A stretch of DNA of 64,000 nucleotides, taken from the NCBI GenBank assembly GCA_947459215.1, contig CANHCQ010000001.1:248001-312000 (forward strand), given 5' to 3'. Shown here one piece after another: positions 51,586 to 60,487 of the stretch. Under the pieces are notes generated by a model, which was not told the origin of the DNA, ran no database searches, and saw only the letters and a list, made by a program, of their open reading frames with translations. Numbering within the stretch: position 1 is the first letter of the stretch; the number at the start of each line of letters is the position of its first letter. This DNA comes from Phycisphaerales bacterium. Lineage in GTDB: Bacteria > Planctomycetota > Phycisphaerae > Phycisphaerales > UBA1924. Both the position numbers and the translations under genes were made by a program.

Positions 51586-52721
51586 GCGAGAAGCGTCTCC
51601 AAGTGATTTTTGCCGGCGGCGGTACTGGCGGGCACCTGTACCCGGCGATCGCCATCAGCGAGCAGCTCGGTGATCGTTCCGACAGCGTGGACAGCCACTT
51701 TGTGTGCTCCACGAGGCCGCTGGATGCGAAGCTGTTAAGCGAGGAGGGTGTGGCGTTCACGCCGGTGGCGGCGCGGCCGTTTGCGCTGAGTCCGCTTCGG
51801 CTGGCGGAGTTTGTGCGGACGTGGCCGAGCGTGGTGCGAGCATGCCGCCGGGTGATCGCGTCGCTGCGCGAGCGTGGACCGGTGGTGGTGGTGGCAATGG
51901 GGGGCTTTGTGAGTGCGCCGGCGGCGTCCGCAGCGCGGAAGGCGCGCGTGCCGCTGGTGCTGGTGAATCTCGACGCGACGCCCGGCAAGGCGAATCGCTG
52001 GGTGGCGAAGCGGAGCGATCGGGTGTTCACGGCGGCCGAGCCCGAAGGCCGTGGGTACGCGACGTGGGAGCGGGTGCGGCCGATCGTTCGCTGGGCGGCG
52101 ATCGCGGATGGTGATCGGGCGTTTTGTCGGCGTGAGCTCGGGCTCGATCCCGACAAGCCGCTGCTGCTGGTGACGGGCGCGAGCCAGGGCGCAAGGTCGA
52201 TCAACGCGATGATGGTGCGGATGTTGCAGACGCAGCCGAGCCGCTTCATGGGTTGGCAGGTCATTCACCAGTGCGGACCGGCGACGCTGGGAGGCGGTGG
52301 CGAGTTCGACGAGCAAGCCATCGTCAACGCGTATGCGAAAGCCGGTGTGCCAGCGGTGGTGAAGCCGCTGTTTCGCGAGATGGGGCGCGTGTGGGGTGCG
52401 GCGGACGTGGCGATCAGCCGCTGCGGCGCGGGGAGCGTGGCCGAGGCCTGGGCGAATCGGGTGCCGAGCGTGTTTCTGCCGTACCCGTATCACAAGGACG
52501 AGCACCAGCGGAAGAATGCGATTCCGCTGGAGCGGACGGGCGGGGCGGTGATCGTGAAGGATCACTTGGACGCGGCGGGGAATGAGGCCGACGCCGGGGC
52601 GGTGCTGCTGGGGCTGATGGATGAGCCCGAGAAGCGCGACGCGATGACGCGCCGACTCCGAGAACTTGGCCCCCCGGACGGCGCGGGGGTTGTGGCCGAG
52701 GCGATTCTGCGGCTGAAGTGA
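51582..52721 (+). CDS. murG: UDP-N-acetylglucosamine:MurNAc-pentapeptide-PP-undecaprenol GlcNAc transferase
   Basis: 379 residues from GTG 51582, which overlaps the ftsW TGA. VIFAGGGTGGHLYPAIAISE is the MurG N-terminal G-loop; PVVVVAMGGFVSAPAASAAR, LLLVTGASQGARSINAMMVR, and the donor-site block AADVAISRCGAGSVAEAWAN with FLPYPYHKDEHQRKNA are diagnostic. It makes lipid II at the inner face of the membrane. This supports peptidoglycan synthesis in this organism. Confidence 0.95.
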   Translation: MSEKRLQVIFAGGGTGGHLYPAIAISEQLGDRSDSVDSHFVCSTRPLDAKLLSEEGVAFTPVAARPFALSPLRLAEFVRTWPSVVRACRRVIASLRERGPVVVVAMGGFVSAPAASAARKARVPLVLVNLDATPGKANRWVAKRSDRVFTAAEPEGRGYATWERVRPIVRWAAIADGDRAFCRRELGLDPDKPLLLVTGASQGARSINAMMVRMLQTQPSRFMGWQVIHQCGPATLGGGGEFDEQAIVNAYAKAGVPAVVKPLFREMGRVWGAADVAISRCGAGSVAEAWANRVPSVFLPYPYHKDEHQRKNAIPLERTGGAVIVKDHLDAAGNEADAGAVLLGLMDEPEKRDAMTRRLRELGPPDGAGVVAEAILRLK

Positions 52722-52832
52722 AGTCGGACGGTGCAAGTTCCGCGGCGTGCGGTACACTCTGCAGACGCTCGTGGTGACGCTGCTCGCTGTCGCGAGAAGC
52801 GGCCGAAAGCCGGGCGTTTTCGGACGGGTTCG

Positions 52833-53489
52833 ATGGAGAGAAGGGTCGAGCCGAAGCAGGCGAGTGCTGGTGCCCCGGCGCGGGCGATGGTGTGCCATGC
52901 GCCCGATGCTTCGGCACCCGCCGCATTGCTCGAAGCGTTGCAGCGTCGAGCGTTTGAGGTGGAACTCGTCGCCGGGACACATCGCGTCGTGGCCCGGGGG
53001 GTCGCCCACCGGCACGCGCCCGCGACAAGTGCGCAGAAGCTGGTCGTTGTGCTCGTCGAGCCCGGTCGGCTGGCACGTCCAGCCGAGTGCCTGGAAGCCT
53101 TGCGAATGATGCCCGGAGGCGTGGCGTGCTGGGTGTTCGATGCCCCGACGGGCGAGCTTCGTGCGGCCAGCGCGGTCGATGTCGAGTCGTGGTCCGAGAA
53201 AAAGCGGGTTCAGGCGGCTTCTGAAGGCACAGTGGCGGTCGGCCCGAACCGGGCGGCGGGAGCGGCGTACGACTTGGTGGCCCGCGCGGCTCCCTCCCTT
53301 CGGCTTACCGGAGAGTGGCCCGACGCGGCCCAAGCAAACGGGCTCGGTTCCGATGAACCCGCCCAGGACGGAACGACGCCGCCGATGTCCGGTGCGGCAG
53401 CCTCTCTGCTCACCGACGAGGAATTGGACATGCTGCTCGGCGACGATCCGGGATTGAGCGAGTCGGATCGCGGAGCGGGCGGGCAGTAA
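52833..53489 (+). CDS. Hypothetical protein next to diguanylate cyclase gene
   Basis: 218 residues from ATG 52833; ATG 52887 is also possible and neither has a good ribosome site. It contains AALLEALQRRAFEVELVAGT, VVVLVEPGRLARPAECLEAL and WVFDAPTGELRAAS, suggestive of a degenerate receiver-like alpha/beta domain, and an acidic C-terminus (LLTDEELDMLLGDDPGLSES) shaped like a short interaction motif. I recognise no family. The close spacing (29 bases) to the cyclase suggests one transcript. Confidence 0.65.
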   Translation: MERRVEPKQASAGAPARAMVCHAPDASAPAALLEALQRRAFEVELVAGTHRVVARGVAHRHAPATSAQKLVVVLVEPGRLARPAECLEALRMMPGGVACWVFDAPTGELRAASAVDVESWSEKKRVQAASEGTVAVGPNRAAGAAYDLVARAAPSLRLTGEWPDAAQANGLGSDEPAQDGTTPPMSGAAASLLTDEELDMLLGDDPGLSESDRGAGGQ

Positions 53490-53518
53490 AGGAACAAGCG
53501 CCAGGACGGCGCGGAGAG

Positions 53519-54871
53519 ATGATGGAGGCCAGTCCGGAGCAATCTCGCAGGGTGATCTTGGTCGGGCGCACCGGCTTGGATGCGAAGCTGCGCGCGGACC
53601 CGGATCTTGAGTTGCTTCGGGTACGCAACGCGATGGAGGCGATCGCCGAGCTGGGCGATCCGATCGATGAGCACTCGCCAGCCAAGGCGGTCGTGGTCTT
53701 CGGCGAGGGTGCGACCCCGGGCGTTGCGGCGCGGGGCGATGAATCAATGCCGGATGCGGTCGCGGGCCTGCGATTGGTTGATCCGACGGTTTCTGTGCTT
53801 GCGATGACGCCGCTGCCGGCGTCGGTGCTGTCGTCGCTTGACGGAGTGCTCGATCCGGCGGCGGACGGCGAGGACATCGCGGATCAGATTCGTGCGAGCG
53901 TGCCGAACGCGGGTGTGCGGGCGACGGCGCAGCCGAGCCAGCAGGCGCCGCCGCACGCCCCACAGCAGGCGTCCAAACCGGCGTCGGCGCAGCCGACCGC
54001 AGCCGCGGGTCCGGCTTCGCCTATCGCGGCCGCTGCGCCTTCGTCCGAGCGTCGCATGGTCGAGACGACCGATCCGGCGATCGCGCTGGCGACCGGGCAC
54101 GACCCCGTCGAAACGCAGCTCGAGTCGCTGCGACTGACGCTCAAGGACACGACGCTGCGGCTCGAGAACGGGCACATGCCCAACGGCGCGGCGGTGGTGT
54201 GGCAGGGCCGTGTGCTGGCGACGCTTTTAAGCGACAAGGTCACGGTCGATCAACTGGCGAGGCACGGAGAATCGCTGGCGCCGTGGCTGGCGATCCGCGA
54301 GCAGTACCGGCGGCTGCGACTGGCTGCGTATTCCGACCCGCTGACCGGGGCGTGGAACCGGCGGTACTTCGACCAGTTCCTTTCCGGCGCGATGAACGAG
54401 GCGCGGGAGCATCGGCACAATGTGACGATCCTCGTGTTCGACATCGACAACTTCAAGTCGTACAACGACCGCTTCGGGCACGAGGCGGGCGATGACATCC
54501 TGATCGAAACGGTGCGGCTGCTGCGGAGCGTGATCCGTCCGACGGACCGTGTCTGTCGCATCGGCGGCGACGAGTTCGCGGTGATCTTCCACGAGCCGCA
54601 GGGGCCGCGCGATCCGGCGAGCCGGCATCCGACGTCGATCCACGCGATCGCGGCGCGGTTCCAGTCCCAGGTGCGGAGTGCGCGGTTCGCGAAGCTCGGC
54701 AACGATGCGCCCGGAAACCTCTCGATCTCAGGCGGCCTGGCGACCTATCCGTGGGACGGCACGACGCCCGCGGAACTGCTGCGTCGGGCCGACGAACTGG
54801 CGATTGAGGGCAAGCGGCAGGGCAAGAACGTGATCATGTTTGGTCCGGGAACTCCGGGCGGACAGGGCTGA
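53519..54871 (+). CDS. Diguanylate cyclase (GGDEF) with receiver-like N-terminus
   Basis: 450 residues. Residues 10-120 look like a receiver-type domain without a clear phosphoacceptor (RRVILVGRTGLDAKLRADPD). A Pro/Ala/Gln linker (~135-185) precedes a helical segment and the GGDEF domain: DPLTGAWNRRYFDQFLSG, VFDIDNFKSYNDRFGHEAGD and the intact GGDEF at 349-353. The inhibitory I-site RPTD is at 340-343. It should make c-di-GMP with product feedback. Together with the stand-alone MshEN protein at 47.6 kb it suggests local c-di-GMP signalling, which is inference. Confidence 0.92.
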   Translation: MMEASPEQSRRVILVGRTGLDAKLRADPDLELLRVRNAMEAIAELGDPIDEHSPAKAVVVFGEGATPGVAARGDESMPDAVAGLRLVDPTVSVLAMTPLPASVLSSLDGVLDPAADGEDIADQIRASVPNAGVRATAQPSQQAPPHAPQQASKPASAQPTAAAGPASPIAAAAPSSERRMVETTDPAIALATGHDPVETQLESLRLTLKDTTLRLENGHMPNGAAVVWQGRVLATLLSDKVTVDQLARHGESLAPWLAIREQYRRLRLAAYSDPLTGAWNRRYFDQFLSGAMNEAREHRHNVTILVFDIDNFKSYNDRFGHEAGDDILIETVRLLRSVIRPTDRVCRIGGDEFAVIFHEPQGPRDPASRHPTSIHAIAARFQSQVRSARFAKLGNDAPGNLSISGGLATYPWDGTTPAELLRRADELAIEGKRQGKNVIMFGPGTPGGQG

Positions 54872-55031
54872 TCGTTCGTTGCTGCGGCGTTCTGAGTCGA
54901 AGCTTCCGTTTATCCCGTGCCGGCGTCGCGGTTCTATCGGTCCAGTCGTGACTGACGCCTCATGATGATTCCCAATGCACCGATCTCCTGTGAGCGCGTG
55001 CCGCTCTTTTGGCGCGGCACAGGAGGTCGAT

Positions 55032-56075
55032 ATGGCTCTGAAGACTGCGTGGAAGCTGATCTCGGTCGTCGGTCTGGCCGTCACGGTGCAAGCCGCCATG
55101 GCGTCGTCGCCCGCTCCCGAGCATGCGCCGGCCCCCAAGGTCGCGGCGAGCAAGCCGGCCCCGGCCGCGAAGCCTGCTTCGACGCCCGGCGCGAAGCCCG
55201 CGGGTAAGTCGGAGACCAAGACCGACGCCAAGAGCGACGGCAAGACCGATCCGAAGTCCGCGTCGAAGCCGGCCAACGACGACCACGGTCCTGCGGACGA
55301 TGCGCACGCCGACGGCCACGCCGATGAGCAAGACGTCAAGACGGAGCCTCAGGCAGCGGCCAAGCCCGCGCCCGCGTCGCACGCCGATGTCGTGAAGGCC
55401 ATGGAGCCCGACGCGGCGCTGAAGCTGCTGCAGGAAGGCAACGAGCGCTGGGTCAGCGGCAAGTTCGAGAACCCGAATACCAACAGTGAGCGTCGGACGC
55501 AGCAGGCGACGGACGGGCAGACGCCGTTCGTGACCGTGCTGACCTGCGCGGACTCGCGCCTGCCGGTGGAGCGTGTCTTTGACCGCGGCGTGGGTGAGGT
55601 GTTTGTCATTCGCGTTGCCGGCAACGTTGCCGGGCCGCACGAAGCGGGGACGATCGAGTACGGCGCGGGCCACTTGAATTCGCGTCTGCTGGTGGTGATG
55701 GGCCACTCCAAGTGTGGAGCCGTGGCTGCGGCGTGCAGCGGAGCGAAGATCGAGGGCAACGTGGGCGCGCTGGTCGAGAACATCAAGCCGGCCGTGGATC
55801 GTGCGAAGACGAACACGAACGCCGAAGGCGCCGCGCTCACGGCAGCGGCGATCAAGGAAAACGTGTGGCAGAGCGTCTTTGACCTGCTGCGCACCAGCCC
55901 CGAGCTGTGCAAAATGGTCAAGAGCGGCCATGTGAAGGTCGTCGGCGCCGTGTGCGATGTCGCGACCGGCAAGGTCGAGTGGATGGGCGAGCACCCGTGG
56001 CAGGACGCGCTGGTGCAGGCGTTCATGGGCCGCGACACCGCGACGGCGAGCGCCGAGTCAAGCGGCAGCCACTGA
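55032..56075 (+). CDS. Secreted beta-class carbonic anhydrase with long charged linker
   Basis: 347 residues from ATG 55032; AGGAGGT is at 55021-55027. A signal peptide (to about AMASS) is followed by a ~95-residue Lys/Ala/Pro/Asp/His-rich linker. The beta-CA domain begins near residue 120: VLTCADSRLPVERVFDRGVG holds the zinc Cys and the Asp-Arg dyad, VIRVAGNVAGPHEAGTIEYG, and VVMGHSKCGAVAAA holds the zinc His and Cys. It interconverts CO2 and bicarbonate in the periplasm. The linker may span or bind the peptidoglycan layer. Confidence 0.93.
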   Translation: MALKTAWKLISVVGLAVTVQAAMASSPAPEHAPAPKVAASKPAPAAKPASTPGAKPAGKSETKTDAKSDGKTDPKSASKPANDDHGPADDAHADGHADEQDVKTEPQAAAKPAPASHADVVKAMEPDAALKLLQEGNERWVSGKFENPNTNSERRTQQATDGQTPFVTVLTCADSRLPVERVFDRGVGEVFVIRVAGNVAGPHEAGTIEYGAGHLNSRLLVVMGHSKCGAVAAACSGAKIEGNVGALVENIKPAVDRAKTNTNAEGAALTAAAIKENVWQSVFDLLRTSPELCKMVKSGHVKVVGAVCDVATGKVEWMGEHPWQDALVQAFMGRDTATASAESSGSH

Positions 56076-56207
56076 GCGCAGCAGATCGAATCGCCTTCGG
56101 GGATTGGTGGTGAGACGCAGGGTCATGGACGGCCCTGAACGAACCCAAGGGGGACCGCGACGCGGACGGGTGCAGGCCCGGGCCGCGTCGCGGCGCTTTT
56201 GGCATCA

Positions 56208-56307
56208 GTGGGACCAGCCTCCGGCGGGTCTTCCCGCGGAAACGTAAAGACCGGCCGGAGCACGGTCTTGCGGCGACTTGAGGACCGGCTGGAAGCCGGT
56301 CCTACTG
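56208..56307. repeat. Three degenerate family A copies
   Basis: TCAGTGGGACCAGCCTCCGG near 56208-56235, GACCGGCCGGAGCACGGTC near 56250-56270 and GACCGGCTGGAAGCCGGTCC at 56283-56303. The last overlaps the stop codon of the decarboxylase gene. Confidence 0.8.
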
Positions 56308-57771
56308 GGCGCGGATGAACTCCCACGCGGCTCGGACGTGCTCTTCCTGGGTTGTCGCGGCGCCGATGGCCATGCGCATGGTGTAGCCAACGCCGGGGAG
56401 CACGGTGTGGGTCATGTACAGCCGCCCGCTCGCGTTGATCCGTGCGAGCAGCTCCCGCGTTGCGTCGTCGCCTGCCTTGAGGCGGAAGCAAACGAGGTTG
56501 GCGGTGCGCGGGGCGACGATCTCGAATCGGTTGTCACCGCGGACCAACTCTTCAAACAGTGCGGCGAGCCGCATGTGCTCGCGGATGTAGGCCTGCAGGC
56601 CTTCTACGCCGTAGTGGCGGATGACGAACCAGAGTTTGAGTGCCCTGAAGCGGCGTCCCAGCGGCACCTGCCAGTCGCGGAAGTCGATCGCGCCGGTGTC
56701 GGTGGCGCTGTTGCGGAGATACTCGGGCGTGATCGAGAGAGCGCCGAGAAGCGCGGCGCGGTCGCGCGTGAAGAAGCAGTCGCAGTCGAAGTTGGTGAGC
56801 AGCCACTTGTGGGGGTTGAAGCAGAAGGAGTCGGCGTGCTCGACACCCTTGGACATGGGGCGGAACTCGGGACAGATCAACGCGCTGCCGGAGTGGGCGG
56901 CATCGACATGCAGCCAGGTGCGCTCGCAGCCGGCGCGTTTCAGCGCGGCGGCGATTTCGGCAACCGGGTCGACGGCGGTTGAGGAGGTCGTGCCGATGGT
57001 GGCGCAGACGTACGCGGGGGTGCGCCCGGCGGCGAGGTCGGCGCGGAGGGCGGCTTCGAGCGCGGCGACGTCCATGGCGAAGGCACGGTCGGTGTCGATT
57101 AGCCGCAGGTGGGTGCGGTCTTCGGGAGAAGCAGCAAGCCCCGCGATCATCGCGGCCTTGATCACCGAAGAGTGTGCCTGGGTGGAGGTGTAGAGCGTGA
57201 GGTGTCCGCCGCGGCCGTCGCGCCGAGCCCGCTCGCGGGCGGCGAGGAGTGCGACGAGTGTGGCGTCGCTTGCGGTGGACTGGATCACGCCGCCGCCGAG
57301 GGGCTTGGCGCCCGACGCCAGATGCCGCGGCTCGTGTCGGAAGATGTCGGGCAAACCGAGCGCGTCGACGAGCCAATCGAGCACTCGCATTTCCAGTTCG
57401 GTGCAGGCGGGGCTGGTGAGCCAGAGCATGCCTTGGACGCCCAGACCCGCGGCGAGGAGTTCGCCGAGGATCGCAGGCCCGCTGGCGTTGGCGGGGAAGA
57501 AGCCGTAAAAGTTTGGTGATTGCCAGTTGGTGATCGAGGGCAGGATGACGCGCTCGACATCGGCGAAGATCGCGTCCCAGACTTCAACGCCGCCGGTCGC
57601 CTCCGGGGCGGCGGTCGGCAGTTGACGCAGCACATCGCCGGGTTTGCACGCGGGGAGCACGGGCATCGATTCGACGCGGGTCATGTAGTCCGCGACGGCG
57701 TCGACCATGCGGTGGCCGAGGACGCGGAACTGATCCGGGGTCATGTGGGGAACGCTGGCGCGATCGCTCAT
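56302..57771 (-). CDS. PLP-dependent aromatic-L-amino-acid-type decarboxylase (group II)
   Basis: 489 residues. The group II fold is complete: WQSPNFYGFFPANASGPAIL, LTSPACTELEMRVLDWL, YTSTQAHSSVIKAAMIAG (His stacks on PLP), LHVDAAHSGSALICPEFRPM (Asp binds the pyridine N) and SFCFNPHKWLLTNFDCDCFF with the Schiff-base Lys. C-terminal residues RLYMTHTVLPGVGYTMRMAI match the aromatic amino-acid/tyrosine decarboxylase group. It probably decarboxylates Tyr, Phe, Trp or Dopa; the substrate cannot be fixed. The TAG stop and preceding CAG lie in a family A repeat, so the end of the protein was set by it. Confidence 0.93.
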   Translation of the reverse strand: MSDRASVPHMTPDQFRVLGHRMVDAVADYMTRVESMPVLPACKPGDVLRQLPTAAPEATGGVEVWDAIFADVERVILPSITNWQSPNFYGFFPANASGPAILGELLAAGLGVQGMLWLTSPACTELEMRVLDWLVDALGLPDIFRHEPRHLASGAKPLGGGVIQSTASDATLVALLAARERARRDGRGGHLTLYTSTQAHSSVIKAAMIAGLAASPEDRTHLRLIDTDRAFAMDVAALEAALRADLAAGRTPAYVCATIGTTSSTAVDPVAEIAAALKRAGCERTWLHVDAAHSGSALICPEFRPMSKGVEHADSFCFNPHKWLLTNFDCDCFFTRDRAALLGALSITPEYLRNSATDTGAIDFRDWQVPLGRRFRALKLWFVIRHYGVEGLQAYIREHMRLAALFEELVRGDNRFEIVAPRTANLVCFRLKAGDDATRELLARINASGRLYMTHTVLPGVGYTMRMAIGAATTQEEHVRAAWEFIRAQ

Positions 57772-57825
57772 GGGCGATTGTTCGAGCGATGCGGCGTGGG
57801 CGTCGACGGGCGTCTTGCTTCTGTG

Positions 57826-58905
57826 TTACTGCGGCAGCGCCATCTCGATCGTCAGCGGCTTGCCTTCGCGTTCGATGGCGATTGATGCCTTCGGCGATTT
57901 CATCGCTGCCATGACATCCTGGGTGGTCTTGACGTCGGTGCCGTTGATGGTCTTGACGACGTCGCCTTCGAGCAGGCCGGAACCGGCGGCGATGGAGCCG
58001 TCGTTGAGGCGGACGACGACGATGCGGCCGTCTTGCTGGTCAAAGGCGACGCCGTAGCGCTGGGGCTTGGCGGGTGTGCCCTCGGGCTTGGAGACACGGA
58101 TCTTCTTATTGACGAGGTCAAAGGTGTAGGCGAAAGGCTCCATCGCGAGGAAGCCCGCGTTGGGCGAGGGCCAGATGGCGAGGAAGTCGATGCCAGTCTG
58201 GTTGGCTGAGAGACCGGCGATGGAGATGGGATCTTGCGTGCGGGCCCGGAGGATGGTCGCGCCGCTGCCGATCTTGCCCGCGGGCCAGGGTTCTTTGGTG
58301 AGTTTGAGTTTGGCGGCCATGGCGTTGGGGACGACCATGCCCATGTTGTTGCCGCTGTTGAGCGTTGCGGTCGTCTCGACGCCGCCGATGATCGCGGGGA
58401 CGGCGGGGCTGAACGCGTCGGTGTCGAGCGGGAAAGTGTGCGGGCCGTCGCTGGGCGGGGCGTCGTCGACGATGATCTTGCGGTTCACGAAGTCGACGGT
58501 GTAGACGCGGCCCTTGAAGAGCTGCCAGCCGATGGCGCCGTGGATGCGGCTGGCCTCTGGCTGCTGCTTGGCGCCGAGCGGGACGGACCAGAGATAGACC
58601 TTGTCGAAGTCAATGCCGCCGATGGAGAACTTCTCGCCGAGGACGAGCGGGATGCCCTCGCCTTCTTCGCTGACCTGGAATGTGCCGCCCGAGGGAAGGC
58701 CGATCTCGCGTGCGACCTCCTCGTCGATGCGTCCATCGCCGGGGAGCGCGGTGTCGACCAGAAAGCGGAGCGGCTTGCCGCCGATGGTGACGTCGGCGAC
58801 GAGCATGCCGTTGGGCGAGCACTGAATGACGATCGGTGCGGCGGCGGCGATCGAGGTGAGGGCGATGGGTGTGAGCAGAAGTGGCACGAGCATCTGTGAG
58901 CGCAT
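57826..58905 (-). CDS. Secreted aspartic-protease-like (retropepsin-fold) protein with PDZ domain
   Basis: 359 residues from ATG 58905 with GGGAGA upstream. A signal peptide (MRSQMLVPLLLTPIALTSIA) precedes two retropepsin-like halves. The first has FLVDTALPGDGRI where DTG is changed to DTA; the second has TATLNSGNNMGMVV, where the Asp is replaced by Asn-Ser-Gly. A PDZ domain follows (GVAFDQQDGRIVVVRLNDGS, AGSGLLEGDVVKTINGTDVK). The altered active site suggests weak or no protease activity, perhaps a binding protein. It may alternatively be active as a dimer. Confidence 0.8.
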   Translation of the reverse strand: MRSQMLVPLLLTPIALTSIAAAAPIVIQCSPNGMLVADVTIGGKPLRFLVDTALPGDGRIDEEVAREIGLPSGGTFQVSEEGEGIPLVLGEKFSIGGIDFDKVYLWSVPLGAKQQPEASRIHGAIGWQLFKGRVYTVDFVNRKIIVDDAPPSDGPHTFPLDTDAFSPAVPAIIGGVETTATLNSGNNMGMVVPNAMAAKLKLTKEPWPAGKIGSGATILRARTQDPISIAGLSANQTGIDFLAIWPSPNAGFLAMEPFAYTFDLVNKKIRVSKPEGTPAKPQRYGVAFDQQDGRIVVVRLNDGSIAAGSGLLEGDVVKTINGTDVKTTQDVMAAMKSPKASIAIEREGKPLTIEMALPQ

Positions 58906-59268
58906 CGGAATCTCCCGCGAGGTGCGTGTGGGAGCGTGGTACCGAGCGTGAGCGGATCCGTTGCGGCGGTTGGGATGTGAATGAAAATATGGAACGCAAT
59001 TCACCGTGCTGAGGCGGGCGAGTCGTGCCGCGTCCGCGGCACGCAGTCCGCGTTTGTTCGTCGCGTCCCCGGCGCTCGGCGGCGCGAAGAGAGTTGGTGG
59101 AGTGGGGGGAGGACGGTGGCTGGGGCCTGTTGAACCCCGCAGGCGGCGCGATGGATGCGGATCGGGGAGTGGCAGGAGGGTGGAGGTGCCGAGCGGCTCT
59201 GCCATCGATTTGCAATGTGGTCGTAAACCCATTCTCCACAGACGCTTCAGAAAATGGGTTGAACCCTC
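58906..59268. other. Divergent promoter gap, no gene
   Basis: No credible gene was seen between the protease-like gene and the TetR promoter. The 58950-59000 part is AT-richer (GAAAATATGGAACGC) and may hold the promoter of the minus-strand gene. Confidence 0.5.
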
Positions 59269-59327
59269 TTGACAGATCGTTCAAGGCATGATTGAATGTT
59301 CACTCAACACTTGAGCGAACACTCAAT
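59269..59327 (+). promoter_or_regulatory. Promoter and palindromic operator of the TetR gene
   Basis: TTGACA (59269-59274) and TTGAAT (59292-59297) are 17 bases apart. ATTGAATGTTCACTCAA (59291-59307) and TTGAGCGAACACTCAAT (59311-59327) are inverted repeats matching at 15 of 17 positions, overlapping the -10 and the start region. Confidence 0.82.
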
Positions 59328-59985
59328 GGCCCCCGCAGCACCACAACCCCAGGCTCCCGACACCAAGACCCGCATCCTCGATGCCGCGGCTCGCCTCTTC
59401 CACGAGCAGGGCTTCAACGCCACCGGGGTCTCGACGATCTTGCGCGAGGCGAGCGTGAACCCGGGCAGTCTCTACAACCTGTTCCCGAGCAAGGACGCGC
59501 TTTTGGGCGCGGTGCTCGAGCGCTACACCGAGTTGCTCTATCCGGTGGTGATGAAGCCGGTGGAGGACAAGACGGCGGACCCGATCGATCGGGTGTTTGC
59601 GTTGTTGCAGCAGTATCGGGATTGGTTCGCGCCGCTGGATTTTCGGCTGGGGTGTCCCATCGGCAATCTCGCGCTTGAGGTCGCGGACTCGCACCCGGAG
59701 ATCCGGCCCCTGATCCAGCAGAACTTCGACGGGTGGTCGGCGTTTGTCGAGAAGTGGCTGACCGAGGCTGGGGATCGCCTGCCGCAGCTGCTCGACCGCA
59801 AGCAGCTCGCGGCGACGGTGCTCACCGTGATGGAGGGCGGGCTGATGCAGGCCCGTTCATCGCGGAGCGCGATGGCGTACGACGCGTCGGTGGCGCAGCT
59901 GCGCACCTACTTCGATCTGCTCTTGTCGCAGGCCCAAAGTGAAGGGGGATCGGGCGAGCGTGCGTCGCGCTCGTCGGGCGTGTGA
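59326..59985 (+). CDS. TetR-family transcriptional repressor
   Basis: 219 residues from ATG 59326. This start is chosen because ATG 59296 lies in the -10 box. The HTH is TRILDAAARLFHEQGFNATG and VSTILREASVNPGSLYNLFP, typical TetR. The ligand domain (FGCPIGN-like LGCPIGNLALEVADSHPEIR) resembles the AcrR/YxaF type. It should repress its own promoter and the two same-strand genes that follow, a DUF1761 membrane protein and an SRPBCC protein. The ligand is unknown. Confidence 0.9.
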   Translation: MAPAAPQPQAPDTKTRILDAAARLFHEQGFNATGVSTILREASVNPGSLYNLFPSKDALLGAVLERYTELLYPVVMKPVEDKTADPIDRVFALLQQYRDWFAPLDFRLGCPIGNLALEVADSHPEIRPLIQQNFDGWSAFVEKWLTEAGDRLPQLLDRKQLAATVLTVMEGGLMQARSSRSAMAYDASVAQLRTYFDLLLSQAQSEGGSGERASRSSGV

Positions 59986-60015
59986 CCGTTTGTGACTTTC
60001 TTTCGGGAGGCGCTC

Positions 60016-60441
60016 ATGTTCGAGAAGATCGCGTCGATCAACTGGCTCGCCGTGCTGGCCGCGGGGTTCGCGATGTTCATGATCGGCGGCGTGTGGTACG
60101 GGGCGATCTTCTCCAACCCCTGGAAGAAGCTGCACGGACACACCGAGGAGGTCGTGAAGCAGATGCAGGCGATGCGTCCGCCCCCGGTGTTCTTCGGCAC
60201 GATGATCGCCGCGTACATTGTCGGCGCGGCAGCGATGGCGCTCTTGGTCGTCAATCTCGATCTCAGAGGGCTTGGAGCGGGCGTGTCGCTGGGGCTCGTG
60301 CTCTGGCTCTTCTGCACTGCGGCGATCGGCCTGACGGATCAGGTCACGCGACTGCGGCCGTTCGCCGCGTTCGCGCTCGACAGCGCATTTCAGATCGTCG
60401 CGTTCCCGGTCGCGGGGCTCATTCTCACTCTTTGGCGTTGA
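60016..60441 (+). CDS. DUF1761 membrane protein
   Basis: 141 residues from ATG 60016 with GGGAGG upstream. Four hydrophobic segments include NWLAVLAAGFAMFMIGGVWY and FFGTMIAAYIVGAAAMALLV; the opening W..V..A....GGxWYGxxF pattern is that of DUF1761. Its function is unknown. It starts 30 bases after the TetR stop, so it is probably under that repressor. Confidence 0.85.
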   Translation: MFEKIASINWLAVLAAGFAMFMIGGVWYGAIFSNPWKKLHGHTEEVVKQMQAMRPPPVFFGTMIAAYIVGAAAMALLVVNLDLRGLGAGVSLGLVLWLFCTAAIGLTDQVTRLRPFAAFALDSAFQIVAFPVAGLILTLWR

Positions 60442-60487
60442 ATCACCTGCTGCCGCCGCGGGCGGCCGCGATCCCCGGAGTTTGTCC

